A stretch of 64,000 bases of DNA from Xenopus tropicalis (GCF_000004195.4 NC_030683.2:7144411-7208410), one strand, 5' to 3'; positions 1-11,546 are shown, numbered from the stretch's first letter. The notes: generated by a model from the sequence alone, not told the origin. A program made the numbers and translations.

Positions 1-780
1 TCCCTCTGCCATTTAACCTTTTATTCTTGTACCAACAAATGTATTTGTAGCTGTAATATTGGTGTGTAGGCGCCATCTCAGTGCCTTGTGCCTGAGTCTG
101 AGCTTTCAGCCAGCGCTACACATTAGAACTGCTTTCAGCTAACCTATTGTTTCTCCTACTCCCATGTAACTGGAGGAGTCCCAAGCCGGACTTGGATTTC
201 TTACTATTGAGTGCTATTCTGATACCTACTGGGAGCTGCTATCTTGCTCCCTTCCCATTGTTCTGCTGATCGGCTGCTGGGGGTGAGGGGGGGGATATCA
301 CTCAAACTTGCAGCGCAGCAGTAAAGTGTGCCTGAGTCTGAGCTTTCAGCCAGCGCTACACATTAGAACTGCTTTCAGCTAACCTATTGTTTCTCCTACT
401 CCCATGTAACTGGAGGAGTCCCAAGCCGGACTTGGATTTCTTACTATTGAGTGCTATTCTGATACCTACTGGGAGCTGCTATCTTGCTCCCTTCCCATTG
501 TTCTGCTGATCGGCTGCTGGGGGTGAGGGGGGGGGTGATATCACTCTAACTTGTAGCGCAGCAGTAAAGTCTGAGTGAAGTTTATCAGAGCACAGGTCAC
601 ATGGCTGTGGCACCCTGGGAAATGAAGAATATGGCTAGCCCCATGGGAAAAACAGATTACAATGCAGGATTCTGCTGGAGAAGCTCTATTAACTGATGTC
701 TCATGTAACAGAATAAGAATACCTGTCTGTAAGTGGAACCCACAAGGGTACAACGTTATAGTTACATGCCATGTGTCCCT
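1..780 (+). repeat. Foldback-type Xenopus repeat with two tandem about 230-bp units
   Basis: Units at about 87-325 and 327-575 share the run from GTGCCTGAGTCTGAGC to GCAGCAGTAAAGT. The same element is at 14620-15070 (one unit) and inverted at 26587-28090 (five units). Confidence 0.8.
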
Positions 781-1583
781 GTAGCTTTAAACTCTTGTTA
801 CATAAGAATGTGTATAATGCCCTTACAATACATTCTGTCATCATAAATTTCGTAATACAATGGTGCACAATCCGCTGGATTCCTAATCTCGGCGCTGGTG
901 ATTAGTTTCAGCCGCAGATCCTAAAATTAAGAGGAACAGACAATAAGCAGCTGATAGTAATATAACATATAAGGGGGCCTTTTTTTCCCCACAATGCAGT
1001 GGTTTTTCCCAGAATGCATCCATTATTTTGGGTGCAAGGCAGGCAGTGAATTGTGTCACATATTCTCAAAGTCTGCCTGCTGGCATTTTTGGGGTTCACC
1101 AACATCAGTTCTGGTATTAGCTGTGCGCAGGGTGTCTGTGCCTGGTTCTTTAGGCGCAAGTGTGTTGTATGTATTGGCGTCTGAGGAAACCCTGGGGCTC
1201 CTGCCTGGTCAGGGGGCGGGGCTAGTTCAAGGGTTGGGTGCATCAATAGGCGTAGCGGAGCCCAATTTGGATCACAATGGAGGAAGGAGTGACTGGCGCC
1301 AAGCGCAACTATACGGAGATGTGAGGAACTGACTGTGGAGGGTAAGTTTACACCAGTGTCGGACTGGGGTGTCTGGAGCCCACCGGGGCTGCCCCCTCAG
1401 TCACGGACTCCTTAACATGCAGCACGTCTCCTCCAACCTACACCCCCCCCACACATGCCACATTGCATTCTTAGGGGGTTAGGACGGAGGGCCTAAGTTG
1501 GGATTGGGTCTGGGTTGGCAGGGCTCACTGGTTTCCCAGTCTGACCATGGTTTACACACTGAGGACATAAAAGAGCCTGGTAC
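781..1583. other. No gene recognised; GC-box-containing segment
   Basis: Left of minus exon 16. It contains GGGGCGGGG near 1213 and a short ATG reading frame at about 1276 followed by a GTAAGT at about 1341. No exon 17 homologue was found on the minus strand. Confidence 0.4.
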
Positions 1584-1730
1584 CTTAAAGAGACTGTAGA
1601 CATCAACTTCCTCTCTGTTACGCCGTGATCGTCTATAGGGTCTGGAAAATCTGCTGTGACCCCCACATAGATCATCAGCATCCTGAAGGCGATGGTCATT
1701 GCCTCTGGATTCAGGGAAGAGACCACGGAT
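1584..1730 (-). CDS. A2M-like minus copy exon 16, diverged
   Basis: 147-nt open exon with acceptor TTTCTAG and donor GTACCA. Only its ends match plus exon 16 (RGLFPES and DVYSLFK); the middle is Arg-rich (RPYRRSRRNREE) where the plus copy is aromatic-rich. Last exon of this copy that I can find. Confidence 0.7.
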
Positions 1731-2471
1731 CTAGAAAACACAGAGAAAGAGGAAGGTTACAAGCGATTGTTCTCCGTTCTAGAGTATTTACTGCTGCTGC
1801 TAAGTCCGTGTGATGTTCTACTCAGCAGTGTCCGGCATCCTCCCAATATTCCATAATTATATAGAGAGACTTTTTATATAATTGTATATAATTTACATGC
1901 AATTGCCAACTCACCAAAACTGGTCAAGGTTAAACCCATCTGGAGTTCCTAAATGTTTAGGTCTGGTCAATGATTTTACCTTGAAAACCTAAGCACTTAT
2001 ACAGATACTAAATAACTTATAAAACATGGGGCCAGGGAATGGGCACAGATCCAGCTTCTTATTTAATGTCCGGGCACACCCCATATCCGCACAGGCTCTG
2101 TCCAATTTCCAGCGAGCTTGGCCCCTGTTTGGGAACGTTCCGGCTAAACTGGAACTACTGGGAGAGATAAAGGGGAATTCATGAACTCAGCCACAAGTGT
2201 GTTTGCACCAAAATGGATGCAAATATGGTGCTTATGGATGACGGTCATGAAAAGACTTGCACTCCCTTTTATTCAGGGTGACACAGAGCCCTGTACCATA
2301 ACACTCACCTTAGCCCAGGCTGTAAGTACATTGCTCCCTCTGTGCAGCGCCCCTGGGAAAGCTACATTAGGCAAATCATGTGGTATTTGTGTGTGTTGTA
2401 AGTGCTCACCCCTATCCCATTGCCGTACTGACCCTCAGGTTATGGGCGGTGACGATAAGAATCCATCTTAC

Positions 2472-2622
2472 CTTATCGGCCGTCAGTTCTTTGTCAGGTT
2501 TCATTAACACCACAACTCTGATTCCACCACTCTCAGGCCACACAGGGACCGGCGGCTGCCTGGACTTGTAGGGAAACATCAGCTCCTGGGAGAACTTCAT
2601 CTGGGGAGAAGCCAACTGATAC
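2472..2622 (-). pseudogene. A2M-like minus copy exon 15, multiple indels
   Basis: 151 nt against 150 in plus exon 15. It begins [20 protein letters not shown], then shows -1, +1 and +1 single-base changes before [14 protein letters not shown]. Confidence 0.82.
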
Positions 2623-2929
2623 CTGGGCCAGGGGGGCAAATCATTCATATTTAACCCTGACCCAGATATTTTAACACTTCCTTCTCCATTAAAACAAAAC
2701 TATTACCCCTGTCCTGTCACCTGTCCACTCCCCCTACTTCCTACAGCAAACGTAACAACCCAGAGCCTCTGACTTCCGAACCAAAATGTGTTAAGAGCCC
2801 CACACAAACTAGAAAACCCTAATATCCCTATCCCTGTAATCTTGTTCCTTCAAACAGTAGGAATAAATACCATTGTAACCCTTTCTTGGCACACTCATTT
2901 ATTTTGGGGCTATTGATGGCATGCACCAT

Positions 2930-3865
2930 TAACCCTGTTAATGCCAGCACGCTGCCTTGGGGTTATCTTTGACCAGTCCCTCTCCTTTCTCCTAACCATA
3001 TTAATAAACACTGCAAAACTCTGCACGCTTTTTCCCTCCACAATATTGGCCAAGAATACGCCCCTTTCTTTCACAAGTAACAGCTAAAACACTAATCCAT
3101 GCCCTTATCCTTTCTCCGCTTAGATTACTGCAATCTCCTACTAACGGCCTCCCAGACTCCCACCTCTCTCCCCTGCCAATCCATCTTAAACTCTGCTGCC
3201 AGGATCCTCCTGCTCTCTCCTAAGAGGGATCTGCTCAGCCTCAATTAAGCTCCACTAGCATGGCTGCCTGTTCAGCAAAGGAGCTTACAGAATCCTCCTG
3301 CTAACATTCATATCCCCCCTTCGCCTCTGCTCTCACTCCATTCCCTCCACTGGTCTGGCGCCTGCACGTTCCTGGTCGTCTCTCAGCCCTCATAGAGCTC
3401 GTCCCTTACCACCATCCGACACCATACTGCGCTCATCCTTCGTCTTAACCCTTCTATCTAACTGCTCCTTACCTCTGGAACTCCTATCCCTGAATCCCGT
3501 CTGTAGGGGAAAACATCCACCCACTTCACTATAAGATAAAGCTCAGCTGTTTACCTTCTGGGGCACTAAAACATTATTTTGCCCATGTCCTGCGCTTAAG
3601 GGAAATGCCCATACCCTGATGCCTTCTTACCTTCCAGTTTGTGCCTGTATGGTTACCCAACCACTTAGAGGTTAAGATCTACGGGGCAGGGACCTCCTTC
3701 CTTTACTGTGTCTCATACTACATGGCACTTACTCCCTGTGCATTTATATATATTTATTGTATTTATTATATCACTTATCCTCCCTGTGTGTAATTCTGTA
3801 TTCTGTAAGATTGTACAGCGCTTCGTACCCTTGTGGCACTATATAAATAAAGTTATACATACATA

Positions 3866-3870
<5 letters not shown>
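2930..3870 (+). mobile_element. CR1/L2-like LINE 3' fragment with ATT tail
   Basis: Translates with stops and shifts to LGVIFDQSLSF and ITAISY-like remnants of the reverse transcriptase C-terminus (LGV.FD.SL; DYCN). It ends in a tail (GCGCTTCG...TATATAAATAAA) and an ATT microsatellite. Lies in intron 14 of the minus copy. Confidence 0.6.
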
Positions 3871-3902
<32 letters not shown>

Positions 3903-4275
3903 GTTATTATTATATTTGTATTCAATTAAAAATGTTATTATTATGTTTTGAATATTCTTTTTTTTTAAATTATTGTAAGTATTATCATGTTTTTAATATT
4001 ATTTTTATGTAACTATTATTATTATTATTCCTTGAATGTTGTTTTTTTTCCAATTATTATTATTATGTTTTGAATATCATTTATATTCAATTATTAATTT
4101 TATTATTATGTTTTGAATATTTTTTTTCTTTCACTTATTTGTAGTAGGCAGCAGTATTATTAGTTAGTAGTATAAGTAGTATTATTATGTTTTTAAATAT
4201 TAATTACATTTAGTTATTTGTATTATGATTATTATTATGATTATTAGTATTAGTATGTTTTGAATATTATTGTTA

Positions 4276-4332
<57 letters not shown>

Positions 4333-4335
4333 GAA
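3866..4335. repeat. ATT-rich microsatellite region
   Basis: (ATT)n tracts at about 3867-3912 and 4277-4331 with degenerate AT-rich sequence between, after the LINE tail. Confidence 0.85.
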
Positions 4336-4430
4336 ACTGAATACAAAGGGAAGGAATCAAATAAAAATGTTAACAAATAACATTTAAAATTGCCTTTCAT
4401 TGAATATTAATATTTCTTATTATAACCCAC

Positions 4431-4577
4431 CTTATTCCTAAAACACCTTTGTAGCTTGATCGTTGCTGAATCTGCCGCCATCTCCCCCCCAGGGAGTAAA
4501 ATGTAGGTAAGAACTCGAAGAGTCGGAGAGACCGTCGGCGCTGAGATGGAGCTTGATGGAGACCTCACCCCTCAGGG
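4431..4577 (-). pseudogene. A2M-like minus copy exon 14, +1 frameshift
   Basis: [14 protein letters not shown] is followed by one extra G, after which [15 protein letters not shown] reads in the shifted frame, ending LQRCFRNK. The plus copy has its own +1 at a different base of the same exon. Confidence 0.78.
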
Positions 4578-4663
4578 CTGGAGAATGGGAAGAGAGAGAA
4601 GAGACAGCTTCAGTAACTGTTGGACTCAGAGCCAAGTGGGGCCCATCAGCTCTATATGGATAT

Positions 4664-4875
4664 ACCAGGCAGGGTACAGGAATGGGCAGGGTACAGGGGA
4701 ATGGGCCAGGGTACAGGGAATGGGCAGGGTACAGGGAATGGGCAGGGTACAGGGAATGGGCAGGGTACAGGAATGGGCAGGGTTACAGGGAATGGGCAGG
4801 GTACAGGGAATGGGCAGGGGTACAGGAATGGGGCAGGGTACAGGGAATGGGCAGGGTACAGGGAATGGGCAAGGG
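4664..4875. repeat. 18-bp minisatellite
   Basis: About 12 copies of GGGCAGGGTACAGGGAAT with 1-2 bp length variants, in intron 13 of the minus copy. Reading frames here are repeat artefacts. Confidence 0.9.
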
Positions 4876-4986
4876 TTTGCAAAGTGGCAATGGAAAAAGG
4901 AAAACACAAGAATTTCCCAACACATTGCGGCGTTTAATGGTGTTGGAGAGTTTTATTTGGTAAGATAAACAAAAATACACTCTCAC

Positions 4987-5052
4987 CTTTACTGCCATTA
5001 GTTACTGGGATTTCAAAAGAGCCAGAATCCTTTATTGCCCTTTAGAAACTGC
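4987..5052 (-). pseudogene. A2M-like minus copy exon 13, 1 nt short
   Basis: 66 nt where 67 are expected. A G run after VSK is one base shorter than in the plus copy; beyond it the frame IKDSGSFEIPVTNGSK resumes, so a single-base deletion breaks the exon. Confidence 0.72.
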
Positions 5053-5311
5053 CTGAAAAATAGATTTTATAAATGTTCTTTTGAGCATCTCAGAAATGAC
5101 TGTAGTGGGAATAAAGGGCAAATGTGACACATACAGACACCGTAATGGACCATTAATAGGAAGAAAGAAAAACAGAACAAGAAACCTGGAACCCCCATTC
5201 CAGACTGTAATGTATCCAGTAAATAAAAGAAATTCCCTCATTCCAGATGGAACTTCTTCAGTCAACTCTTATATGTCCTGAAACCAGGCAACTCCAGACT
5301 GCTGCATAAAA

Positions 5312-5595
5312 CAGGGATCCCCAACCTTTTTTACTTGTGAGCCACATTCGGATGTAATAAGTGTTGGGGAGCCACACAAGCATGAAAAAAATATTTTGGG
5401 ATGCCAAATAAGGGCTGTGATTGGCTATTTAGTAGCCACATGTGACTGCTGGCCTGCAGAAGGCTTTTCTTGGAGCAAAACTGTGTCTCTGGGCTTCCAA
5501 AACTTGCATCCAGGCCAGAAATATAAAAATGGCAGCAACATCCAAGGGGGTGGTGAGCAACATGTTGTCCCCAAGTCACTGGTTGGGGATCTCTG
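5312..5595. mobile_element. hAT-type MITE (family 1) with perfect 8-bp TSD
   Basis: Ends CAGGGATCCCCAACC and GGTTGGGGATCTCTG, flanked by GCATAAAA at 5304-5311 and 5596-5603. An 8-bp duplication and CAG termini indicate hAT mobilisation. Confidence 0.85.
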
Positions 5596-5619
5596 GCATA
5601 AAACATGGAAATCACCTAT

Positions 5620-6100
5620 GACATTGTATTTAAACAAACCAAACCAAAGTTACACAGGTTACTACAGATTTTCTTGCAAATAAACTCAGTTCTCATCATG
5701 GATATACACAGAGACACAGCTCAGTAGTATTATTTGGCACAGACAGCCATAAGGAGAACATAATGAGGCGACCAACCAACAGCAATATATTATACCTCTG
5801 AGAGACCATCTCTGATACCTTTCCTATAATCCTATTGGAAAATCAGTGGTAACAAATATGGTGGCCCTGATGTGTCAGACTATTAATGGAGGAATTTCAG
5901 TATCAAACACAACCCAAGTCATATATTACAATAGTGGAGAGGGCAAGGGGTAAGGCATAAATATAGGCCCCATTTTGCATCCACAAAAATGCCAAACATT
6001 CAAAACACTCAGAAATGTGCCATTAAAAATATAATTAAATGAATAGATTTTGTGCAGGAATACATGAATAAAGTTTGCTCCATCTGTATCCCATGCACCT
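5620..6100. other. Intron 12 of minus copy, nothing recognised
   Basis: No exon, RNA gene or clear repeat seen between the MITE and exon 12. Confidence 0.4.
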
Positions 6101-6162
6101 TATTTAATCCTCACTTGTTTAAAATAATGCGTTAGTGGCAACACCATAGCCGTGCTCATTAC

Positions 6163-6354
6163 CAGGTAGTGTAACTCCATGTGCTTTGCCCCCTCTCCCA
6201 GCTCAGTGCCCTTGATAAGATATTCCACCCGGACCTCTTGTTGCCCCTGACATGGCAGCTCCCCCTTCTGGGCGTGGAGCTTTAGGAAACTCTTGCTGCG
6301 GGAATAGAAGCATTTGAGTCTAAGATTTGCTGAACTGTCTGTAGGAGTCTTGGC
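6163..6354 (-). CDS. A2M-like minus copy exon 12
   Basis: 192-nt open exon ending GAKHMELHYL before a GTAATG donor. It lacks about 15 codons in its first third compared with plus exon 12 (237 nt), in frame. Confidence 0.82.
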
Positions 6355-6665
6355 CTGTGGAGGGAACAAAATAAAACACAACTAGACAAACATAAGGGTT
6401 TCCTTGGATAATCATTCTTGCTTTCTAGTTGCGCTACTTGTTAGGGGCACTGGCACAAGCAGCAAGAGGGAGATCTGGGCATATTGTCTAGGCTGAAACT
6501 TCATTTTCTCCCCATGTTTTTTAAAGCTTCCTCCCCAGTCCAAAACCACCAGGGTACAGGGTATTGATTGGTTTTCATTCTACCACAAAATAAAACTTAT
6601 TTTTTTGCAAGTTCCTTCCTTCTCATGAACAAACCGACATTACCGTTGCACTGCGCCGTACATAC

Positions 6666-6827
6666 CTGCAGGTACATCTCTGCCTTCCACTCTGCTGTGT
6701 TCTCCAGCTTGAAGGGAGCGAGTCCTTTCTGATCTGTCTCCAAGGTCTGGTTCACCTTTCCGTCTCCGCTGGTGAGATACACTGGCTGGTTTGGGATGGG
6801 GGAGTCATCTACATCTACCACCCTCAC
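6666..6827 (-). CDS. A2M-like minus copy exon 11
   Basis: 162-nt (54 codon) open exon, VRVVDVDDSPIPNQPVYLTS to NTAEWKAEMYLQ, flanked by consensus splice sites. It gives the expected intact length against which plus exon 11 is 2 nt short. Confidence 0.88.
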
Positions 6828-7047
6828 CTGTAGGGCGGCAAGGTGTAACGTTAAGTCTTCTATATAGAACTTACCCACAAAATGTTTGCTTCTCAGAGCC
6901 CATATAACAGACCTTCTAACATGTGAGGATAAATATTGGGGTGTTCTATGTGATTCCCCCAATCCACACCAGGCACACCCAATAAACCCTGATACGTCAC
7001 ATTCTGCCTGAAATGATTTATGCTGAATATAAAAACGAGAGTCTTAC

Positions 7048-7157
7048 TGTCCCGCTGTAGGGAATCCCAGGCTTATAAGCATCGTCAGCATCCAGGAAGG
7101 TCAGACTGATGAGTTGGGTTGAGATTTTGGATTCACCAGATGCAGAAAACTCAATTC
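7048..7157 (-). CDS. A2M-like minus copy exon 10
   Basis: 110-nt open exon, GIEFSASGESKI to DAYKPGIPYSGT, with a GTAAGA donor. Same length as plus exon 10. Confidence 0.87.
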
Positions 7158-7483
7158 CTGTGAGAGAGAGAGTTAAACTCTCCATGTTAAACTTGCTTTG
7201 TGTTAGTTCTTCAGAGCATTTGGGGCAAGATATTTAATCAGATTGTCTCTCCCAGTTTAACCTGTGTAAAATAGCCCCCACTTCTCTCTTATTGGCCCTG
7301 CTAAGTGTCACACGTTTAACGTGACAAAATTTGCATTTCGAGAATTTTCCTGCAAAGTGAAATGGGACAGATTCGCTCATCACTGGTAAAAATACCATAA
7401 AATCAAGATAGATGTTTAATTAAGAATTTGAAAAATGAAACTTGTTCTGCTTGGGAGTTCCATGGGCCCAGTGTGGCTCTCAC

Positions 7484-7598
7484 CTGTCCTGTCTTCTGTA
7501 ACTGAGCCCGTCCCCTCCACTCTCTTCACATAACTTCTCAACTGAAGACTGAGGTTAGAAGGCTTCACATCCAACATGGAGCAGCCGGACTGATTCAG
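7484..7598 (-). CDS. A2M-like minus copy exon 9
   Basis: 115-nt open exon LNQSGCSMLDVKPSNLSLQL to GTGSVTEDRT. Same length as plus exon 9, phase 1 at its end. Confidence 0.85.
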
Positions 7599-7827
7599 CT
7601 GAGGGAGAGAAACTGGATTAAGGACAAGTTGTATTTCCCTGTAAGCCATATACAGGCTGGTCTGCTAAAACTGCCAACAATGTGACCTTTTCAAGTTTTT
7701 CCCTCAGGGACCATAAATATATTTTCCTAAGGGTAATATTGAGCATTTTCAACCCCAGTAGGTTTGTGTCTGTATTTAAGGGGGAGTAAAGTATATTGGG
7801 GTGATGGTTTCAATGGTGCAGGAAGGG

Positions 7828-8126
7828 CCAGAAGTAGTGATGGGCGAAATGTTTCGCCAGGCATGGATTCGCCGCAAATTTCTGTGTCTTGCCATTGGCG
7901 GATTGTTTTGCAAAATGGATGAGAAAATTTGCCGTAGAAAAATTTGGCGTGTGTCCAAAAATTGTTGCCCGCGTCAAAAGAATTGTCGTGGGCGTTAAAA
8001 TAATCGTTGTGCATCAAAAGAATTGTCGCGGATAACAATTATTTTTTGATGTGCGTCATTTTCGCCATTTCTCAAATCTTTTGAAAGATTTGCGAATTTT
8101 TCGGGGACAGATTCGCTCATCACTAG
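7828..8126. repeat. Xenopus interspersed repeat, family 2
   Basis: AGTGATGGGCGAAATGTTTC to GACAGATTCGCTCATCACTA, with inverted ends. A second copy is at 46690-46955 and a fragment at 7325-7385. Confidence 0.7.
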
Positions 8127-8129
8127 CCA

Positions 8130-8600
8130 GAGGGTCAGTGCGGCCAATGTCATGGCAAAGATCTCAGATCCCAAATACTTCAGGGTACTGAGTTAAATAA
8201 GAGGAGCACTGCCCTTGGCAGGAACATTAGGCCCCTAACTTGATAAGAGCAACCATCCTCCAACTATGAGAAAACTACAGTTAGGGGCATAAGAAGAGGT
8301 CCTGATGGCCCCAACAGAAATATGTTTCTCGGTCACATACCCCACATGCAACATGACTAGGCCATAACATGGGAACCCCTCTGGGTGTGCCAATAATTAT
8401 TACAAATGCTTCTTATTTTCAAATTCCCATGAAGACAACGCTAGGGTCCATCAAACTAGCTTCACTTTCTGGCCTAACACCAGAACTTACTGGTCATAAG
8501 TGTCTCCAACATCCCCTGACCCCCTGACTAGAACATATTCTTTCCATATAATATAATAATATAATAATATATATAATATAATAACATCCGCTGCATGTTT
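8130..8600. other. Intron 8 of minus copy, nothing recognised
   Basis: No coding signal recognised; contains an AT-rich (ATAATA) stretch at 8548-8584. Confidence 0.4.
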
Positions 8601-8606
8601 CCTCAC

Positions 8607-8721
8607 CTTCCCACTGAAATCAGCACACAGATCTTGTTGCCGTACCCACCATGAGTATCTGTAAAACTTCCCGCACACCTTGACCTTATAGGTTCCCTGC
8701 ACTGGTTTCCCATAAGTGTAC
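8607..8721 (-). CDS. A2M-like minus copy exon 8
   Basis: 115-nt open exon: [16 protein letters not shown], ending [10 protein letters not shown]. It is three codons shorter than plus exon 8 but in phase. Confidence 0.85.
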
Positions 8722-9302
8722 CTGCAGGAAGAAACACAAAACCCTTTCACAATAAAGTCCAACTATCCTTTTAAAAGAATGCATAAATATCTCAATATCT
8801 AGGAAACAGACTCCTTGTGAATTTTGCATCCAGATATTACTCATACCTTGGCACTGCCCCTATCTTACTAGAAGTCATTAACTTTAAATATGGCAAGAGC
8901 TTGAATTGGGTGGGGCTACTTGTGGCGCTGCCCATAAATATTCCAGTTATTAAATCAGGTCTGGTTTCATTTAAAACTGGACTTTCTCTAGTAGAGGTTA
9001 GTAGGGGATGCTGGGAATGTCCTATAGGCTAATTCTGATGAAAATTAGGATACATGGTGTCCCAGGTACCAGTGGAAAAAGAGTGAGTGACTGTGAAGAC
9101 AATAGTTCTCATTCTTCTTTGCATTATATCCATGGCTTTCTTTCCCCAGCCACACTTAGGCGGACACTTTATTACTGTATATACAGTATATTGTTAGTAA
9201 GCTTGAATACAGTTTAGGGCGGTTTCTGCAAAGGAAGCAAACTATGTTGAATTTCCCAGCTGTGAGTGTATTGGGCAATCCAAGAATTTCCCCAGATCTC
9301 AC

Positions 9303-9385
9303 CTGGCACAGATCTTAACAGGGATTGGTCAGAGTTAAATGCAATAACTCTTGGGAGTTGAGTGTGACCTCAAATCTGGGCAGAA
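9303..9385 (-). pseudogene. A2M-like minus copy exon 7, frameshifted
   Basis: Starts VLPRFEVTL but is 83 nt where 85 are needed to keep phase. Two single-base losses relative to the plus copy produce a TAA before the acceptor-side Cys-Ala-Arg junction. Confidence 0.75.
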
Positions 9386-9458
9386 CTGTGGAAATAAATG
9401 GTATAACCGTGAGAATAAAGTAAAATTGTATGTGAGATAAGGTTGGGCTGGTCCTTAC

Positions 9459-9612
9459 CGTATTCTTCCACACTGAAGCCATGGACAGTGTCCTTTACAC
9501 GAATGGAATATTCTCCTAATGAGGGCTCGGAAGAGAGGGGCAGTGAGAGCTCAGCGATTCCTTGCTGGAGACTCACGTTCAGCCACTGGCCAATACGGTT
9601 CTTCCCTGGGTC
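9459..9612 (-). CDS. A2M-like minus copy exon 6
   Basis: 154-nt open exon starting [13 protein letters not shown] and ending FSVEEYG. Its protein is identical to plus exon 6, and the surrounding about 290 bp, introns included, are almost identical to 30786-31076. Confidence 0.9.
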
Positions 9613-9619
9613 CTTGAGG

Positions 9620-10390
9620 GAACAGCAAATCATCATTCATCTCTAGTCTTTGTAGAAGCCACTTTCATGTAGCACCTCATTCATGTAAGGGCAGTGTCTA
9701 CTGTAACGTACGTCTACTAACTGGCCCCAACGTCTGGTCTCACTGCAAACATGGAACTCGGACAAGAGATGATCATCTCCAGCACCATGAGTGGGGCACG
9801 TGTTTACCTGAGAACCTCAACTAGGGTCATATTTATTGATTATAATAAATTATTTTAATTTAAATTATTCATATATTAAAATCAGTCATTTCTCCTGACC
9901 TTTTCCTTAGGTAAATTTTAATTTCTCTGGCATTTACCATTGTTGGCCTTGATTACTAGGAGTGAGAAGGTGCAGAGTTCAAAAACCACTGCAATTTTTT
10001 GCGTTTCTTCCTACAATCCAGTGTTTTCAAGTTTCTAGTATTTTTGCTCCAAGAGAGCTAGGGGCAAATTGTGTGTGGGTTGGTGCAGTATCAATATGGG
10101 CGCCACTTGGATGTATTGTGTGGGTTCTTGTACATGAACTGTAGCTATCATCCATACAAAACATGCCCCAAAATGCAGGCAGGGAAAAGCTGATCCGCTT
10201 CCATCCTTCTTACAAGTGCGCTCATACATGGAATGGACTACAGGAAGGGAATGTACAAATATGAATCTTCACACCCAAATTCCCTCCTTGTGTGCTCACA
10301 GGCTGACAATGTGTCTGTCCTTGTAAGGATCTGGATCTGCAGCCAGATATACAGCCCTATGTGCCACTAGCCCAGTATGTATTGTATTGT
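9620..10390. other. Intron 5 of minus copy
   Basis: The first about 110 bp (9613-9730) are nearly identical to the plus copy upstream of exon 6; the rest shows no feature I can name. Confidence 0.4.
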
Positions 10391-10396
10391 GCATAC

Positions 10397-10417
10397 CTGT
10401 AATGTGATGGCTGGCAA
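10397..10417 (-). CDS. A2M-like minus copy exon 5 (micro-exon)
   Basis: 21-nt exon LPAITLQ between a TTCTTGCAG acceptor and a GTATGC donor. A 21-nt exon 5 is also present in the plus copy (VPTIELQ), which supports the call despite the short size. Confidence 0.8.
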
Positions 10418-10507
10418 CTGCAAGAAAGAGAAAAAAAAGAGCATATTACAATTATTCTTCAATAACTAATATTTCCAGTGTTTTTGTGACCTGCACAGTC
10501 TGTGACT

Positions 10508-11440
10508 CACTGTTACCTGTACTGCCTGCCCCTCCCACTATTACCTGCACTGCCTGCCCCTCCCACTATTACCTGCACTGCCTGCCCCTCCCACTATTAC
10601 CTGCACTGCCTGCCCCTCCCACTATTACCTGCACTGCCTGCCCCTCCCACTATTACCTGCACTGCCCTGCCCCTCCCCACTATTACCTGCACTGCCTGCC
10701 CCTCCCACTATTACCTGTACTGCCTGCCACTCCCACTATTACCTGTACTGCCTGCCCCTCCCACTATTACCTGCACTGCCTGCCCCTCCCACTATTACCT
10801 GCACTGCCTGCCCCTCCCACTATTACCTGCACTGTCTGCCCCTCCCACTATTACCTGCACTGCCTGCCCCTCCCACTATTACCTGCACTGCCTGCCCCTC
10901 CCACTATAACCTGCACTGCCTGCCTCTCCCACTATTACCTGCACTGCCTACCCCTCCCACTATTACCTGCACTGCCTGCCCCTCCCACTATTACCTGCAC
11001 TGCCTGCCCCTCCCACTATTACCTGCACTGCCTGCCCCCACTACTATGTGCACTGCCTGCCCTCCCACTAAAACCTGCACTGCCTGCCCCTCCCACTATA
11101 ACCTGCACTGCCTGCCCCTCCCACTATTACCTGTACTGCCTGCCACTCCACTATTACCTACACTGCCTGCCACTCCCACTATTACCTGCACTGCCTGCCA
11201 CTCCCACTATTACCTGCACTGCCTGCCACTCCCACTATTACCTGCACTGCCTGCCACTCCCACTATTACCTGCACTGCCTGCCACTCCCACTATTACCTG
11301 CACTGCCTGCCACTCCCACTATTACCTGCACTGGCCTGCCACTCCCACTATTACCTGCACTGCCTGCCAATCCCACTATTACCTGCACTGCCTGCCACTC
11401 CCACTATTACCTGCACTGCCTGCCACTCCCACTATTACCT
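10508..11440. repeat. 28-bp minisatellite, about 33 copies
   Basis: Unit CTGCACTGCC TGCCCCTCCC plus ACTATTAC; the right third carries CCACTCC instead of CCCCTCC. In intron 4 of the minus copy. Because 28 is not a multiple of three, unit variants yield a long spurious reading frame of 331 codons. In the gene's sense each unit carries CAG-GTAATAG. Confidence 0.95.
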
Positions 11441-11493
11441 CTTTGAGTGCAGTTGTTACCGGATCTTTAGGTCACTATTAATCCTGTTCTTAC

Positions 11494-11546
11494 CAGACTT
11501 TTTCCTGGTTGGAGGTTTTCTTTAAGGGAAACCACTCGGAATCTCA
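11494..11546 (-). CDS. A2M-like minus copy exon 4
   Basis: 53-nt open exon, [18 protein letters not shown], with donor GTAAGA. Length and phase equal plus exon 4. Confidence 0.85.

Noticed and set aside
4546..4968. 140-codon plus-strand frame and neighbours over the 18-bp repeat
   Set aside because: Minisatellite plus antisense of A2M-like exon 14.
10486..11481. 331-codon reading frame rich in CPSHYYLHCLP-like repeats
   Set aside because: Pure 28-bp minisatellite inside an intron; the frame exists only because the unit lacks stops.
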